Shown here: positions 57,185 to 64,000 of the stretch, one piece after another
Layout of the letters: every line of letters begins with the position of its first letter
How positions within the stretch are numbered: the stretch's first letter is position 1
Origin: Thiomicrorhabdus sp. 6S3-12
Lineage (GTDB): Bacteria; Pseudomonadota; Gammaproteobacteria; Thiomicrospirales; Thiomicrospiraceae
Length of the DNA stretch: 64,000 bases
Assembly: GCF_017571475.1 (NCBI RefSeq)
Contig: NZ_JAGETW010000001.1
Location: 577,155 to 641,154 of the forward strand
Reading direction: 5' to 3'
Position numbers and translations under genes: made by a program
Notes under the pieces: model-generated
Seen by the model: only the letters and a program-made list of their open reading frames with translations
What the model was told of the DNA's origin: nothing
Database searches by the model: none

Positions 57185-59080
57185 TCAGGCACTTTTTTGT
57201 GAGCGGTGTTTTTTAATTTCGATCAGCAGAATCGACACCGCCGCCGGGGTAATCCCCTGGATGCGGCTGGCCATACCCAGATTGGCTGGACGATGGTCGC
57301 GCAGTTTCTGCTTAACTTCATTCGACAGACCGGAAATCTTATCCAGATCAAGATCTTGTGGAATCTCGACTTTTTCCGAACGCTTCAATTTTTCAATCTG
57401 CTCCATCTGACGAGCAATATAGCCGGAATACTTAGCCTCAATCTCAACCAGCTCGACTACCTGCGGGTCTTCTACGCCTTCGCCGAAAACGTCCAGTTCG
57501 GAAAGCGCCTCATAGGAAACATTCGGGCGTTTTAAAAGATCGAAAAGCGTCTGCTCTTTACTCAGCGGAAGATCCATCAGCGCTTCCGCCTGCTTCGCTT
57601 CGGCATGCGTCGGATAGATCCATGTCTGCTGCAGGCGTTCCACCTCTTTTTCGCGCCCTTCCATCTTCGCTTCAAAAGCCGCCCAGCGCTCATCGTCAAT
57701 CAACCCCATTTCACGGGCGACCGGTGTCAGACGCTGATCGGCGTTGTCTTCACGCAACATCAGACGATACTCGGCACGCGAAGTAAACATGCGATAAGGT
57801 TCATTCGTTCCCATGGTAATCAAATCATCGACCAATACACCAAGGTAAGCCTGATCACGGGTCGGATACCACTGTTCGTTTTCCTGCGCGCGACGCGCGG
57901 CGTTGATACCGGCCAGCATCCCCTGCGCCGCAGCCTCTTCATAACCGGTCGTACCGTTGATCTGACCGGCAAAGAACAGACCGTTGATCGCACGGGTTTC
58001 CAGCGTCGGTTTCAAACCGCGCGGATCAAAGAAATCATATTCGATCGCATAGCCCGGACGCATAATCTGAGCATTCTCCATCCCTTCCATCGACTGAACG
58101 ATCTGGATTTGGGTTTCAAACGGCAAACTGGTCGAGATACCGTTCGGATAAAGCTCTGTGGTGTTAAGCCCTTCCGGCTCGATAAACACCTGATGACGAT
58201 CCTTATCGGCAAAACGCATCACCTTGTCTTCAATCGAAGGACAGTAACGCGGCCCAACACTGTCAATTTCGCCCTGATCGGAATACATCGGTGACTGATG
58301 CAGCGACGCCATAATCGCTTCATGCGTCTGAGCATTGGTGTAGGTGATATAGCATGGTACCTGCTGCGGGTGCATATCGCGGCTGCCCATATAGGAAAAG
58401 ACCGGTGCCGGATCATCACCCGGCTGCACCTGCATTTTTGCAAAATCGACGGTACGCGCATCAATTCGCGGAGGCGTTCCGGTTTTCAGACGCCCGACCG
58501 GCAAATCCAATTCGCGCAGTTTAGCCGCTAAACGATTTGCCGGTTCATCTCCGGCACGACCACCTTCGTAGTTTTGCAGGCCGATATGAATGCGCCCGGC
58601 CAGAAAGGTTCCCGCAGTCAATACCACCTGGCGCGAGTAGAATTTAAGCCCCATCTTAGTGACCACTCCGGTCACCTGATCCCCTTCGGTCAGAATATCT
58701 TCAACGGGCTGCTGAAAAAGCGTCAGGTTCGGTTGGTGTTGAAGCATCTTTAGAATCGCCGCTTTATACAGCAGGCGATCGGCTTGCGCACGCGTGGCCC
58801 GCACTGCAGGACCTTTGGAAGCATTCAAAGTACGGAACTGAATCCCACCCATATCCGTAGCCAGCGCCATAGCGCCGCCCATCGCATCGACCTCCTTAAC
58901 CAGATGGCCTTTACCGATCCCGCCGATCGCAGGATTACAGGACATTTGTCCGAGAGTATCGATATTGTGCGTCAACAACAGGGTTTTCTGTCCCATACGC
59001 GCCGCCGCCAAGGCCGCTTCCGTACCGGCATGGCCTCCGCCAACCACAATCACATCATAGATTGAAAACGCTTTATCCAT
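57185..59080 (-). CDS. mnmG: tRNA uridine-5-carboxymethylaminomethyl modification enzyme
   Basis: ATG 59080 ([10 protein letters not shown]) is chosen over the in-frame ATG at 59110 because it gives the family length (631; E. coli 629). The FAD motif [31 protein letters not shown] and [11 protein letters not shown] are present, as is the C-terminal [21 protein letters not shown]. With MnmE it modifies U34 of several tRNAs. It heads the mnmG-rsmG-parA-parB run. The upstream gap shows no DnaA boxes. Confidence 0.97.
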   Translation of the reverse strand: MDKAFSIYDVIVVGGGHAGTEAALAAARMGQKTLLLTHNIDTLGQMSCNPAIGGIGKGHLVKEVDAMGGAMALATDMGGIQFRTLNASKGPAVRATRAQADRLLYKAAILKMLQHQPNLTLFQQPVEDILTEGDQVTGVVTKMGLKFYSRQVVLTAGTFLAGRIHIGLQNYEGGRAGDEPANRLAAKLRELDLPVGRLKTGTPPRIDARTVDFAKMQVQPGDDPAPVFSYMGSRDMHPQQVPCYITYTNAQTHEAIMASLHQSPMYSDQGEIDSVGPRYCPSIEDKVMRFADKDRHQVFIEPEGLNTTELYPNGISTSLPFETQIQIVQSMEGMENAQIMRPGYAIEYDFFDPRGLKPTLETRAINGLFFAGQINGTTGYEEAAAQGMLAGINAARRAQENEQWYPTRDQAYLGVLVDDLITMGTNEPYRMFTSRAEYRLMLREDNADQRLTPVAREMGLIDDERWAAFEAKMEGREKEVERLQQTWIYPTHAEAKQAEALMDLPLSKEQTLFDLLKRPNVSYEALSELDVFGEGVEDPQVVELVEIEAKYSGYIARQMEQIEKLKRSEKVEIPQDLDLDKISGLSNEVKQKLRDHRPANLGMASRIQGITPAAVSILLIEIKKHRSQKSA

Positions 59081-59343
59081 TAAATTGCTCGCAATGAAGC
59101 CATGCTTCAAAATATTCCGAAAATCACTACCTAAACCAAACTGGCCGGAGAAATCTCATCCGACCTTCGACGCGGTAAGCCTCGACAAAATCGAGATAAG
59201 AATTTGTTTTTACTACGTTTTCGTCGGGCTTCATCCGCCAAGGTAAAACGCAGGCTAATCGCATATTTTACCACAAGGCCTGCTCAAGATAGAAAGCTTA
59301 GTTGATTTTAAAACATGCACACAACGCCTGAGTGCGTATTTGC
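59081..59343. other. Gap upstream of mnmG
   Basis: About 260 bases. In many gammaproteobacteria oriC lies upstream of mnmG, but there is no TTATCCACA-type box or 13-mer AT cluster here. It should hold the mnmG promoter (minus strand). GTAAGCCTCGACAAAATCGAGATAAG has a small inverted repeat, CTCGA/TCGAG. Confidence 0.4.
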
Positions 59344-59772
59344 TCACTTTGCGTTCCGGGATTCATGACTCACCTGACGGATTCGCTCCGCCGGCCTGAA
59401 CAGCTCCGTCAAAAGATACTGTTGCAAAGACAACGGATAATCTTGTTTTTCCAATGCAACCTGCATGCAGAGAAGCCAAGCATCGCGTTCGGCCTCGCCG
59501 ACATCAAGATGGGCATGCGCCTGTGGAATATTAATCGATCCGTATTTATCTGCATAAATCTGCGGACCGTTCATCCAGCCGGATAAAAAATGCACTAACT
59601 TGTCTCGCGACACCTGTAAATCTTCAGGGTGCATAGCCCGGATAACTTGAGCTTCGGGTAAAACCTCCATTGCACCGTAAAACTCGTCCACCAGTTTCAC
59701 CAGACCACTGTAGCCGCCGACCGCCTGATAGGTTGCATCGCCCATCCCGTATTCCACTCTCTCCAGAGACAT
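59344..59772 (-). CDS. Group II truncated haemoglobin
   Basis: The 142-residue protein fits the truncated 2-on-2 globin of group II (trHbO): YQAVGGYSGLVKLVDEFYGAM, DLQVSRDKLVHFLSGWMNGPQIYADKYG, then HAHLDVGEAERDAWLLCM. The proximal His is in AHAHLDVG, and the G8 Trp of the class is kept in RDAWLLCM. Such globins bind O2, NO or sulfide and may supply or detoxify them. No obvious partner is adjacent; a small membrane protein gene precedes it on the same strand. Confidence 0.92.
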   Translation of the reverse strand: MSLERVEYGMGDATYQAVGGYSGLVKLVDEFYGAMEVLPEAQVIRAMHPEDLQVSRDKLVHFLSGWMNGPQIYADKYGSINIPQAHAHLDVGEAERDAWLLCMQVALEKQDYPLSLQQYLLTELFRPAERIRQVSHESRNAK

Positions 59773-59804
59773 GCTCTCTCCCTATGTAAAATTCATAACG
59801 GCCT

Positions 59805-60119
59805 CTATGCCGGCATCACCAAAGCGTCGCGCATCTGCATAAACGCGATCAGATACTCAAACATCAGACGCCATAAAAGCTCGGCAAACAGAAACATTAA
59901 AACGCCCAGAAGCACCCATCCCCACCGACGCCCGGCACTCAGGTTCAACACAGAACGAATCAAAGGCTTACTCTGCTGCACGACTTCGGCCAAATATTTC
60001 CGATACAGAACACTCAGCCAGCTATAAATCAGCAACGGCATAACCACTGCACCGAGATAATAGAAAACAATCAATACATCGATACTGATTAAACGCTTAA
60101 ACGTCAAAAATTCATACAT
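59805..60119 (-). CDS. Small membrane protein, possibly DUF4282
   Basis: The 104-residue product has two hydrophobic helices, ISIDVLIVFYYLGAVVMPLLIY and WGWVLLGVLMFLFAELLWRLMFEYLIAF. FLTFKRLIS at the start and WRLMFEYLIAF near the end recall DUF4282 proteins, a family of unknown function. It lies 32 bases before the truncated haemoglobin gene on the same strand, so they may be cotranscribed. Confidence 0.65.
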   Translation of the reverse strand: MYEFLTFKRLISIDVLIVFYYLGAVVMPLLIYSWLSVLYRKYLAEVVQQSKPLIRSVLNLSAGRRWGWVLLGVLMFLFAELLWRLMFEYLIAFMQMRDALVMPA

Positions 60120-60281
60120 AGGACAGCTATTTTATTTACTTTTCAATACGGAATAATCAAAGATTTCAATCTTTTGTATAGAGTCTGCTATTGAAGATAA
60201 AGATAGAATAACCGATTATGTAATCTTTAGCCGTTCTGCTCAGGAATGGCACAGCACACACCTGATTGAAAGAGGTATCCA

Positions 60282-60866
60282 ATGACTTATCTCAAGACGA
60301 TTTTATTGACTGGACTCATTGGTGCGGCGACCGTCTCCCTGAATGCCTGCAATACCGCCCCGCCAAAGCATATGATGGACATTCAGGCAGGAGAAGTCTT
60401 CACCCTTAAAAAGCCTTTGACCATTCGTGCAGACAGTGCCCGGAGCTATATTCAACACGGCCAGGCAACCGGCGGAGGATTTGACCATTACGATCAGCAC
60501 TGCCGTCTGGAAGTTCGGACACTTTCCGATCAGGTTAAAATCATTAAGCCGGATCAGTTTACAATTACCCGCGTATCTATCGGGGCCGAAGAAATTGCAT
60601 CCCGTAACGCTACCCACCTTTACGCAGGACTGCAGCCCTTGTTTGTCGGCAGCGCCCGGGCAGAGGACACGGATTCGCAACCAAGTCCGACAATGGACTA
60701 TGTCCATCTCTATCTGCAATCCAAGCAGCAACCCGATGTCTTGCGTCTCACCTGCGCCGGCTCACTCAGTGACGGCGATCTCGCAGATGCTCCGCGCAGT
60801 TATCGACCAAAAAGAGAACAGATCAATCAGATTCTCGGCACAATCGGCTCGGTCAGTACCAAATAA
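60282..60866 (+). CDS. Lipoprotein of unknown function
   Basis: The 194-residue product has a lipoprotein signal with lipobox LNAC (Cys at residue 23). The mature part is polar, starts NTAPPKH and contains two further Cys (in HCRLEV and LTCAGS) that could pair. VFTLKKPLTIRADSARSYIQHG and CRLEVRTLS suggest a beta-rich domain, but I recognise no named family. AAAGAGG precedes the ATG. It is convergent with the symporter gene. Confidence 0.72.
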   Translation: MTYLKTILLTGLIGAATVSLNACNTAPPKHMMDIQAGEVFTLKKPLTIRADSARSYIQHGQATGGGFDHYDQHCRLEVRTLSDQVKIIKPDQFTITRVSIGAEEIASRNATHLYAGLQPLFVGSARAEDTDSQPSPTMDYVHLYLQSKQQPDVLRLTCAGSLSDGDLADAPRSYRPKREQINQILGTIGSVSTK

Positions 60867-60878
60867 AGCTCCGCTTAA

Positions 60879-62306
60879 TCAAACTTCTTTCTGGCGCGAT
60901 GCTCTTTCATGCAGCGCCAGAATCATAATGCCACCGATAAAACCGAACGTCAGCGCGTAAATATCACTCCACCAGCCATTAACAACAAACAGCGCAAAAG
61001 TCAGCATGGCACCGACAATGGCCATAAAGGCTGCTGCAACCGTCACCCTCCTGCGAAGCGCCAGCCAGATAATTAACGGCCCGAAGGCACTGCCCAGCAT
61101 ACCCCAGGTATCCAGCACCAGACTGAACACGGTCTGATTATTTGACAGCGCAATCATAACGGCAACGACCAGAATCACAAATGTAGCCAGCTTGTTAAGC
61201 CATAAACGACGATTCGGTCGAGTACTGAAATCCCGATTCAATGATGCCGAGCAAGCAAGAATTAACGAATCGACAGTCGACATGGTGGCGGCAAACAACG
61301 CCGCGAGAATCAGACCAACAAAAATTTGCGGCATTAAGGTTTGCGCCAAACTCGGCAAGGCCAATTCAGCATCAAACTCACTGATCTCCGGAACCAGCAC
61401 CCGGCTCATCAATCCGGCAACAATGGTCAAAGCGTAAAACAGGGTAAACCAGAAATAGTAGTACACCTGCATCTGCCTGACACTGCTTTGCTCAGAAAGT
61501 GTTACGAAGCGAATTACTACATGTGGTTGGCCGATAACACCCATACCGCCGAACACCCATCCGAGAACGAATAAACCGGCTCCGAAAAGGGTACTCTGCT
61601 CCGGAAACCAGTTCAGATAGTGATCGGAAACCTGTTGCAGGGCGCTGACAAAGCCACCGGTTTCGCTCAATGAAGCCCAGCCGAACAAAACCATCAACGC
61701 CATGCCGCAAAGCATCACGATCGATTGGGCAACATCGGTCCAGATCGAGGCCCGCAAGCCCCCCACCAGACTGTAGACGAAGATAATTACCGCAGCGATC
61801 AGAATACCGCTATCGCTGTCCCAATCCAGAAGCACCTCCGTTGCCTTGGTCCCGGCCTTCAGCTGGGCTGCGGCATAGACGGTCAAAAACAATAACGTAA
61901 TCAAGCCGATAAACTGGCGTAGACGGTGTCGAGAGGTTTCAGAGCAGGTATTACGCTTATCCGTAGAGAGCCAATGAACCAGAAGACCGCCGAATGAGTG
62001 CACATGCTCGCTTGCGCCAATATCACGGATCCGTCGGACCGCGGTGTTCTGAACCAGAAAATCACCCAGTATCCATCCGATCATTAACCAGATCGAGGAC
62101 AGCCCCATACTGTATGTTGCGCCGATCATACCGATAAACATAAAGCCGCTGTTATTGGTCGCCACTGCGGACAAACCAATCAATGGCGCGGAAACATTTT
62201 TGCCTGCGACCAGATAATCTTCCGTGGTGCCCTTACTGGCAAAATAACTGGACGCGCCAATAAAAAAGAAAAGTGTTAAAAAGCCGATAAATGCAATTTC
62301 TACCAT
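60879..62306 (-). CDS. Sodium:solute symporter (SSS/PutP family)
   Basis: The 475-residue protein has about 12-13 membrane helices. The family signature SAVATNNSGFMFIGMIGATYSMGLSSIWLMIGWILGD-type region (about 45-85) and the later ALFAATMSTVDSLILACSA, which includes the Na+-site residues, are present. It resembles the sodium/proline symporter group, but substrate cannot be told. AAGGAAAT precedes the ATG. The gene is not in an obvious operon. Confidence 0.9.
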   Translation of the reverse strand: MVEIAFIGFLTLFFFIGASSYFASKGTTEDYLVAGKNVSAPLIGLSAVATNNSGFMFIGMIGATYSMGLSSIWLMIGWILGDFLVQNTAVRRIRDIGASEHVHSFGGLLVHWLSTDKRNTCSETSRHRLRQFIGLITLLFLTVYAAAQLKAGTKATEVLLDWDSDSGILIAAVIIFVYSLVGGLRASIWTDVAQSIVMLCGMALMVLFGWASLSETGGFVSALQQVSDHYLNWFPEQSTLFGAGLFVLGWVFGGMGVIGQPHVVIRFVTLSEQSSVRQMQVYYYFWFTLFYALTIVAGLMSRVLVPEISEFDAELALPSLAQTLMPQIFVGLILAALFAATMSTVDSLILACSASLNRDFSTRPNRRLWLNKLATFVILVVAVMIALSNNQTVFSLVLDTWGMLGSAFGPLIIWLALRRRVTVAAAFMAIVGAMLTFALFVVNGWWSDIYALTFGFIGGIMILALHERASRQKEV

Positions 62307-62459
62307 ACGATTTCCTTAAAAAATTCTGCGAAAAACAAATAAAGGAAATGGTCTGGCTAGAAACGGTTCAAAAGAAGATAGGCAACTAGTTCACCGCGCA
62401 CAAGCACATTGTGATCAACCAGGGTTTCGACATGTGAGCGGTGTAATAACATGAGGTCA

Positions 62460-63281
62460 TTATTGACGAATCGTTCGCGAAATATCAAACTCATCTTCAA
62501 AATTTGATCGATATGGATTGATATCCAACCCGCCACGACGCACATAACGGGCATAAACCGTCAAGTGCGTCGGCTTGCACTGACGCATAATGTCCATGTA
62601 GATGCGCTCAACGCACTGTTCGTGGAATTCATTATGCTCGCGGAAAGAAATAATATATTTCAGCAGCGCTTCACGATTGATTTTTCGTCCGCTATAGCGG
62701 ATGACGACCGAACCCCAATCCGGCTGTGCGGTAACCAGGCAGTTGGACTTCAATAGATGACTGTTGAGCGTCTCATCATCCACTTCTTCATCGTCCAACT
62801 GCAACAGAGAGCTGTCGACCTGATAAAGATCGACATCTATATCCAAATCGTCCAGATTCTCCCCGGCAACATCTCCGAACAACAGTTCGTGACCCGTTAA
62901 AGGTTTAAGTTCTACCGCGACAGGGCCACCTGATGCATCAGAAAGATCTTTCTCCATCAAGGAGACAACTTCCTCTTCGGACTCGAAACGAGTGCCATTA
63001 AAGCTATTCAGATACAGCTTGAAAGATTTTGACTCAACCAGATTCGGCGAATCCACCTGAAACGCAAACTCAGCCACTCTAACAATCGGTTTACCCTTTG
63101 CGTTAAGCCATGAAACCTCATACGCAGTCCAGATATCCAGACCGGTAAACGGCAGTGCACTTTCGTCTATGCCCAATTCGGATCTTTTCTCGATACGCGG
63201 TATAGGAAACAGCAGGGAAGCATCATATTGCGCGCAATAGGGAGTCTCTTTACCTAAAAGGCTTTTGTTTGCAGTGGACAT
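62460..63281 (-). CDS. queF: NADPH-dependent 7-cyano-7-deazaguanine reductase
   Basis: The 273-residue enzyme reduces preQ0 to preQ1 in queuosine synthesis. It is the long, two-domain QueF type. The nucleophilic Cys lies in KSNCLVTAQPDWGS and the substrate-binding Glu/His in SFREHNEFHEQC. TGLDIWTAYEVSWLNAKGKPIV and SPNLVESKSFKLYLNSFN are also conserved. Length fits E. coli QueF (282). It overlaps the region just after the small membrane protein gene, whose stop codon is two bases before its ATG. Confidence 0.96.
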   Translation of the reverse strand: MSTANKSLLGKETPYCAQYDASLLFPIPRIEKRSELGIDESALPFTGLDIWTAYEVSWLNAKGKPIVRVAEFAFQVDSPNLVESKSFKLYLNSFNGTRFESEEEVVSLMEKDLSDASGGPVAVELKPLTGHELLFGDVAGENLDDLDIDVDLYQVDSSLLQLDDEEVDDETLNSHLLKSNCLVTAQPDWGSVVIRYSGRKINREALLKYIISFREHNEFHEQCVERIYMDIMRQCKPTHLTVYARYVRRGGLDINPYRSNFEDEFDISRTIRQ

Positions 63282-63282
63282 C

Positions 63283-63684
63283 TTAAGAACCTACATCGAA
63301 ATTGCGCAAAGCGGAACGGAAGGAGTTAAAAGGGTTCAACAGCGCGTCCGAAAGGATAATTCCATAACCGAGCCAATGGAAAAAGGTGATCTCCTTTCCT
63401 GGAGTGAAATACAGGTACGTCAACAACGAGGTTGCAACAATGACCGTAAACACCGCCCAGAACATGTCCATAAAAAAGCCTAAAGGCGTGATATCCACTG
63501 ACTTCATCATCTCGACAAACAGAATGACCACCGCCATGGTTATAAATGCATAACCGTAAATAGTGTTGTCCAGCGAGACACCGAACTGTTCTGCCAGTAC
63601 CAGAAAAGCGATAACCAGCAACATCCATGGAAATTTGGAAATTGACCTGATCAGACCGGTCTCATTGTTTTTTGACGCAAACAT
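63283..63684 (-). CDS. Hypothetical inner-membrane protein upstream of queF
   Basis: The 133-residue product has three hydrophobic helices (about 18-38, 42-60 and 68-92) and a fourth possible one near 100-118. I recognise no named family. AGGAGTAATTT precedes the ATG. Its stop codon almost touches the queF start, so the two are cotranscribed and translation of queF may depend on it. A role in preQ0/preQ1 handling would be a guess. Confidence 0.72.
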   Translation of the reverse strand: MFASKNNETGLIRSISKFPWMLLVIAFLVLAEQFGVSLDNTIYGYAFITMAVVILFVEMMKSVDITPLGFFMDMFWAVFTVIVATSLLTYLYFTPGKEITFFHWLGYGIILSDALLNPFNSFRSALRNFDVGS

Positions 63685-63919
63685 AAATTACTCCTCAAAT
63701 AAGAGCAACAATCTAAAAGATGCATTGGAAGAAAACAAGGAAAAATAGCCATCAAGCAGCATATTCACCTGTAATGGAGATTTAAAAGCCTGCATGGAAT
63801 TTCCATTACGGGTGGCAGAAGCACGCTGAGCGGTACAAATAAACCGAATCAGAAATACTGGAATAGCTAAGAAAAGATTCGCCATAAGCAGCGGAAGAGA
63901 GGATGTTATTTCAGGCATA

Positions 63920-63955
63920 AAAAAAGCCCGCTGGATTAACCTAGCGGGCTTTCGG
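63920..63955 (-). terminator. Terminator of the rRNA operon
   Basis: On the minus strand AGCCCGCT and AGCGGGCT pair around a ten-base loop, followed by TTTTTTTA. It lies just past the 3' end of the 5S rRNA, as expected for a rho-independent rrn terminator. Confidence 0.85.
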
Positions 63956-63961
63956 GATATA

Positions 63962-64000
63962 AGCTTGGCGATGACCTACTCTCACATGGGACCTCCCACA
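63962..64000 (-). rRNA. rrf: 5S ribosomal RNA, 3' end (partial)
   Basis: The last 39 bases, read on the minus strand, contain GTGGGAGGTCCCATGTGAGA and GTAGGTCATCGCC. This is the conserved 3' part of bacterial 5S rRNA (CCATG-GAGAGTAGG-CATCGCC). The 5' part and the rest of the rrn operon lie beyond the window. Confidence 0.9.

Noticed and set aside
59081..59343. Chromosome origin upstream of mnmG
   Set aside because: No DnaA boxes or AT-rich 13-mers, and no dnaA nearby.
63688..63918. Small open frame between the queF-linked membrane protein gene and the 5S rRNA
   Set aside because: Its start codon abuts the rRNA terminator with no ribosome binding site, and the product has no family resemblance.

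Overview
The window reads as a chromosomal segment of a gammaproteobacterium. The F-type ATP synthase operon, mnmG-rsmG-parA-parB, glmU, rpoH, recG, ubiC/ubiA and gmk-rpoZ-spoT all have gammaproteobacterial form. The mix of genes resembles sulfur-oxidising autotrophs of the Thiomicrospira/Hydrogenovibrio/Thiomicrorhabdus group, but that placement is an inference from gene content. It rests on no database search. No insertion sequence, prophage, integron or CRISPR array was seen. The last ~40 bases are the 3' end of a minus-strand 5S rRNA, so an rRNA operon lies just outside the window.

Region 1 (about 0.1-16.4 kb) is the most distinctive. After a rubredoxin/rubredoxin-reductase fusion gene come an outer-membrane porin, a NifA-like GAF/AAA+ sigma54 activator and a small Rof-like gene. 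Next is a three-gene NitT/TauT-type ABC importer on the minus strand, then a PAS/AAA+ sigma54 activator, then a second, paralogous three-gene ABC importer on the plus strand. A small minus-strand set follows: a FeMo-cofactor-binding-like (NifX-type) protein, a 4HBT thioesterase and a SLAC1/TDT channel. Good sigma54 promoters (GG-N10-GC) precede the porin and the second importer. Both binding proteins carry an N-terminal Cys motif, a twin-arginine signal and an internal HPCC motif. Together this looks like a sigma54-controlled uptake regulon reaching from the outer membrane to the cytoplasm. Its substrate cannot be read from the sequence.

Region 2 (16.7-30 kb) holds an atypical pyruvate-kinase-like protein, an SCP2-domain protein, purT, a FliS-like gene with its own sigma54 promoter, rpoH and a DUF1275 membrane protein. 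These are followed by ovoA and a PLP lyase gene (likely ovoB) that overlap, a small hypothetical, a hexose-6-phosphate mutarotase gene and aroB/aroK. A near-consensus parS site lies inside the lyase gene.

Region 3 (30-45.6 kb) holds gmk-rpoZ-spoT-ridA, a membrane protein/Sel1-repeat gene pair, an HDOD protein, a HAD phosphatase, ferritin, a diguanylate cyclase, recG (with an unusual internal insertion) and ubiC. An unrecognised outer-membrane-type protein, a small hypothetical, ubiA and another small hypothetical complete it.

Region 4 (45.6-64 kb) is mostly minus-strand housekeeping: glmU, the complete atpZ-I-B-E-F-H-A-G-D-C operon, parB, parA, rsmG and mnmG. It ends with a truncated haemoglobin, small membrane and lipoprotein genes, a sodium:solute symporter, queF, a small membrane protein and the 5S rRNA end. 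No DnaA-box cluster was found beside mnmG, so the window does not show an oriC.
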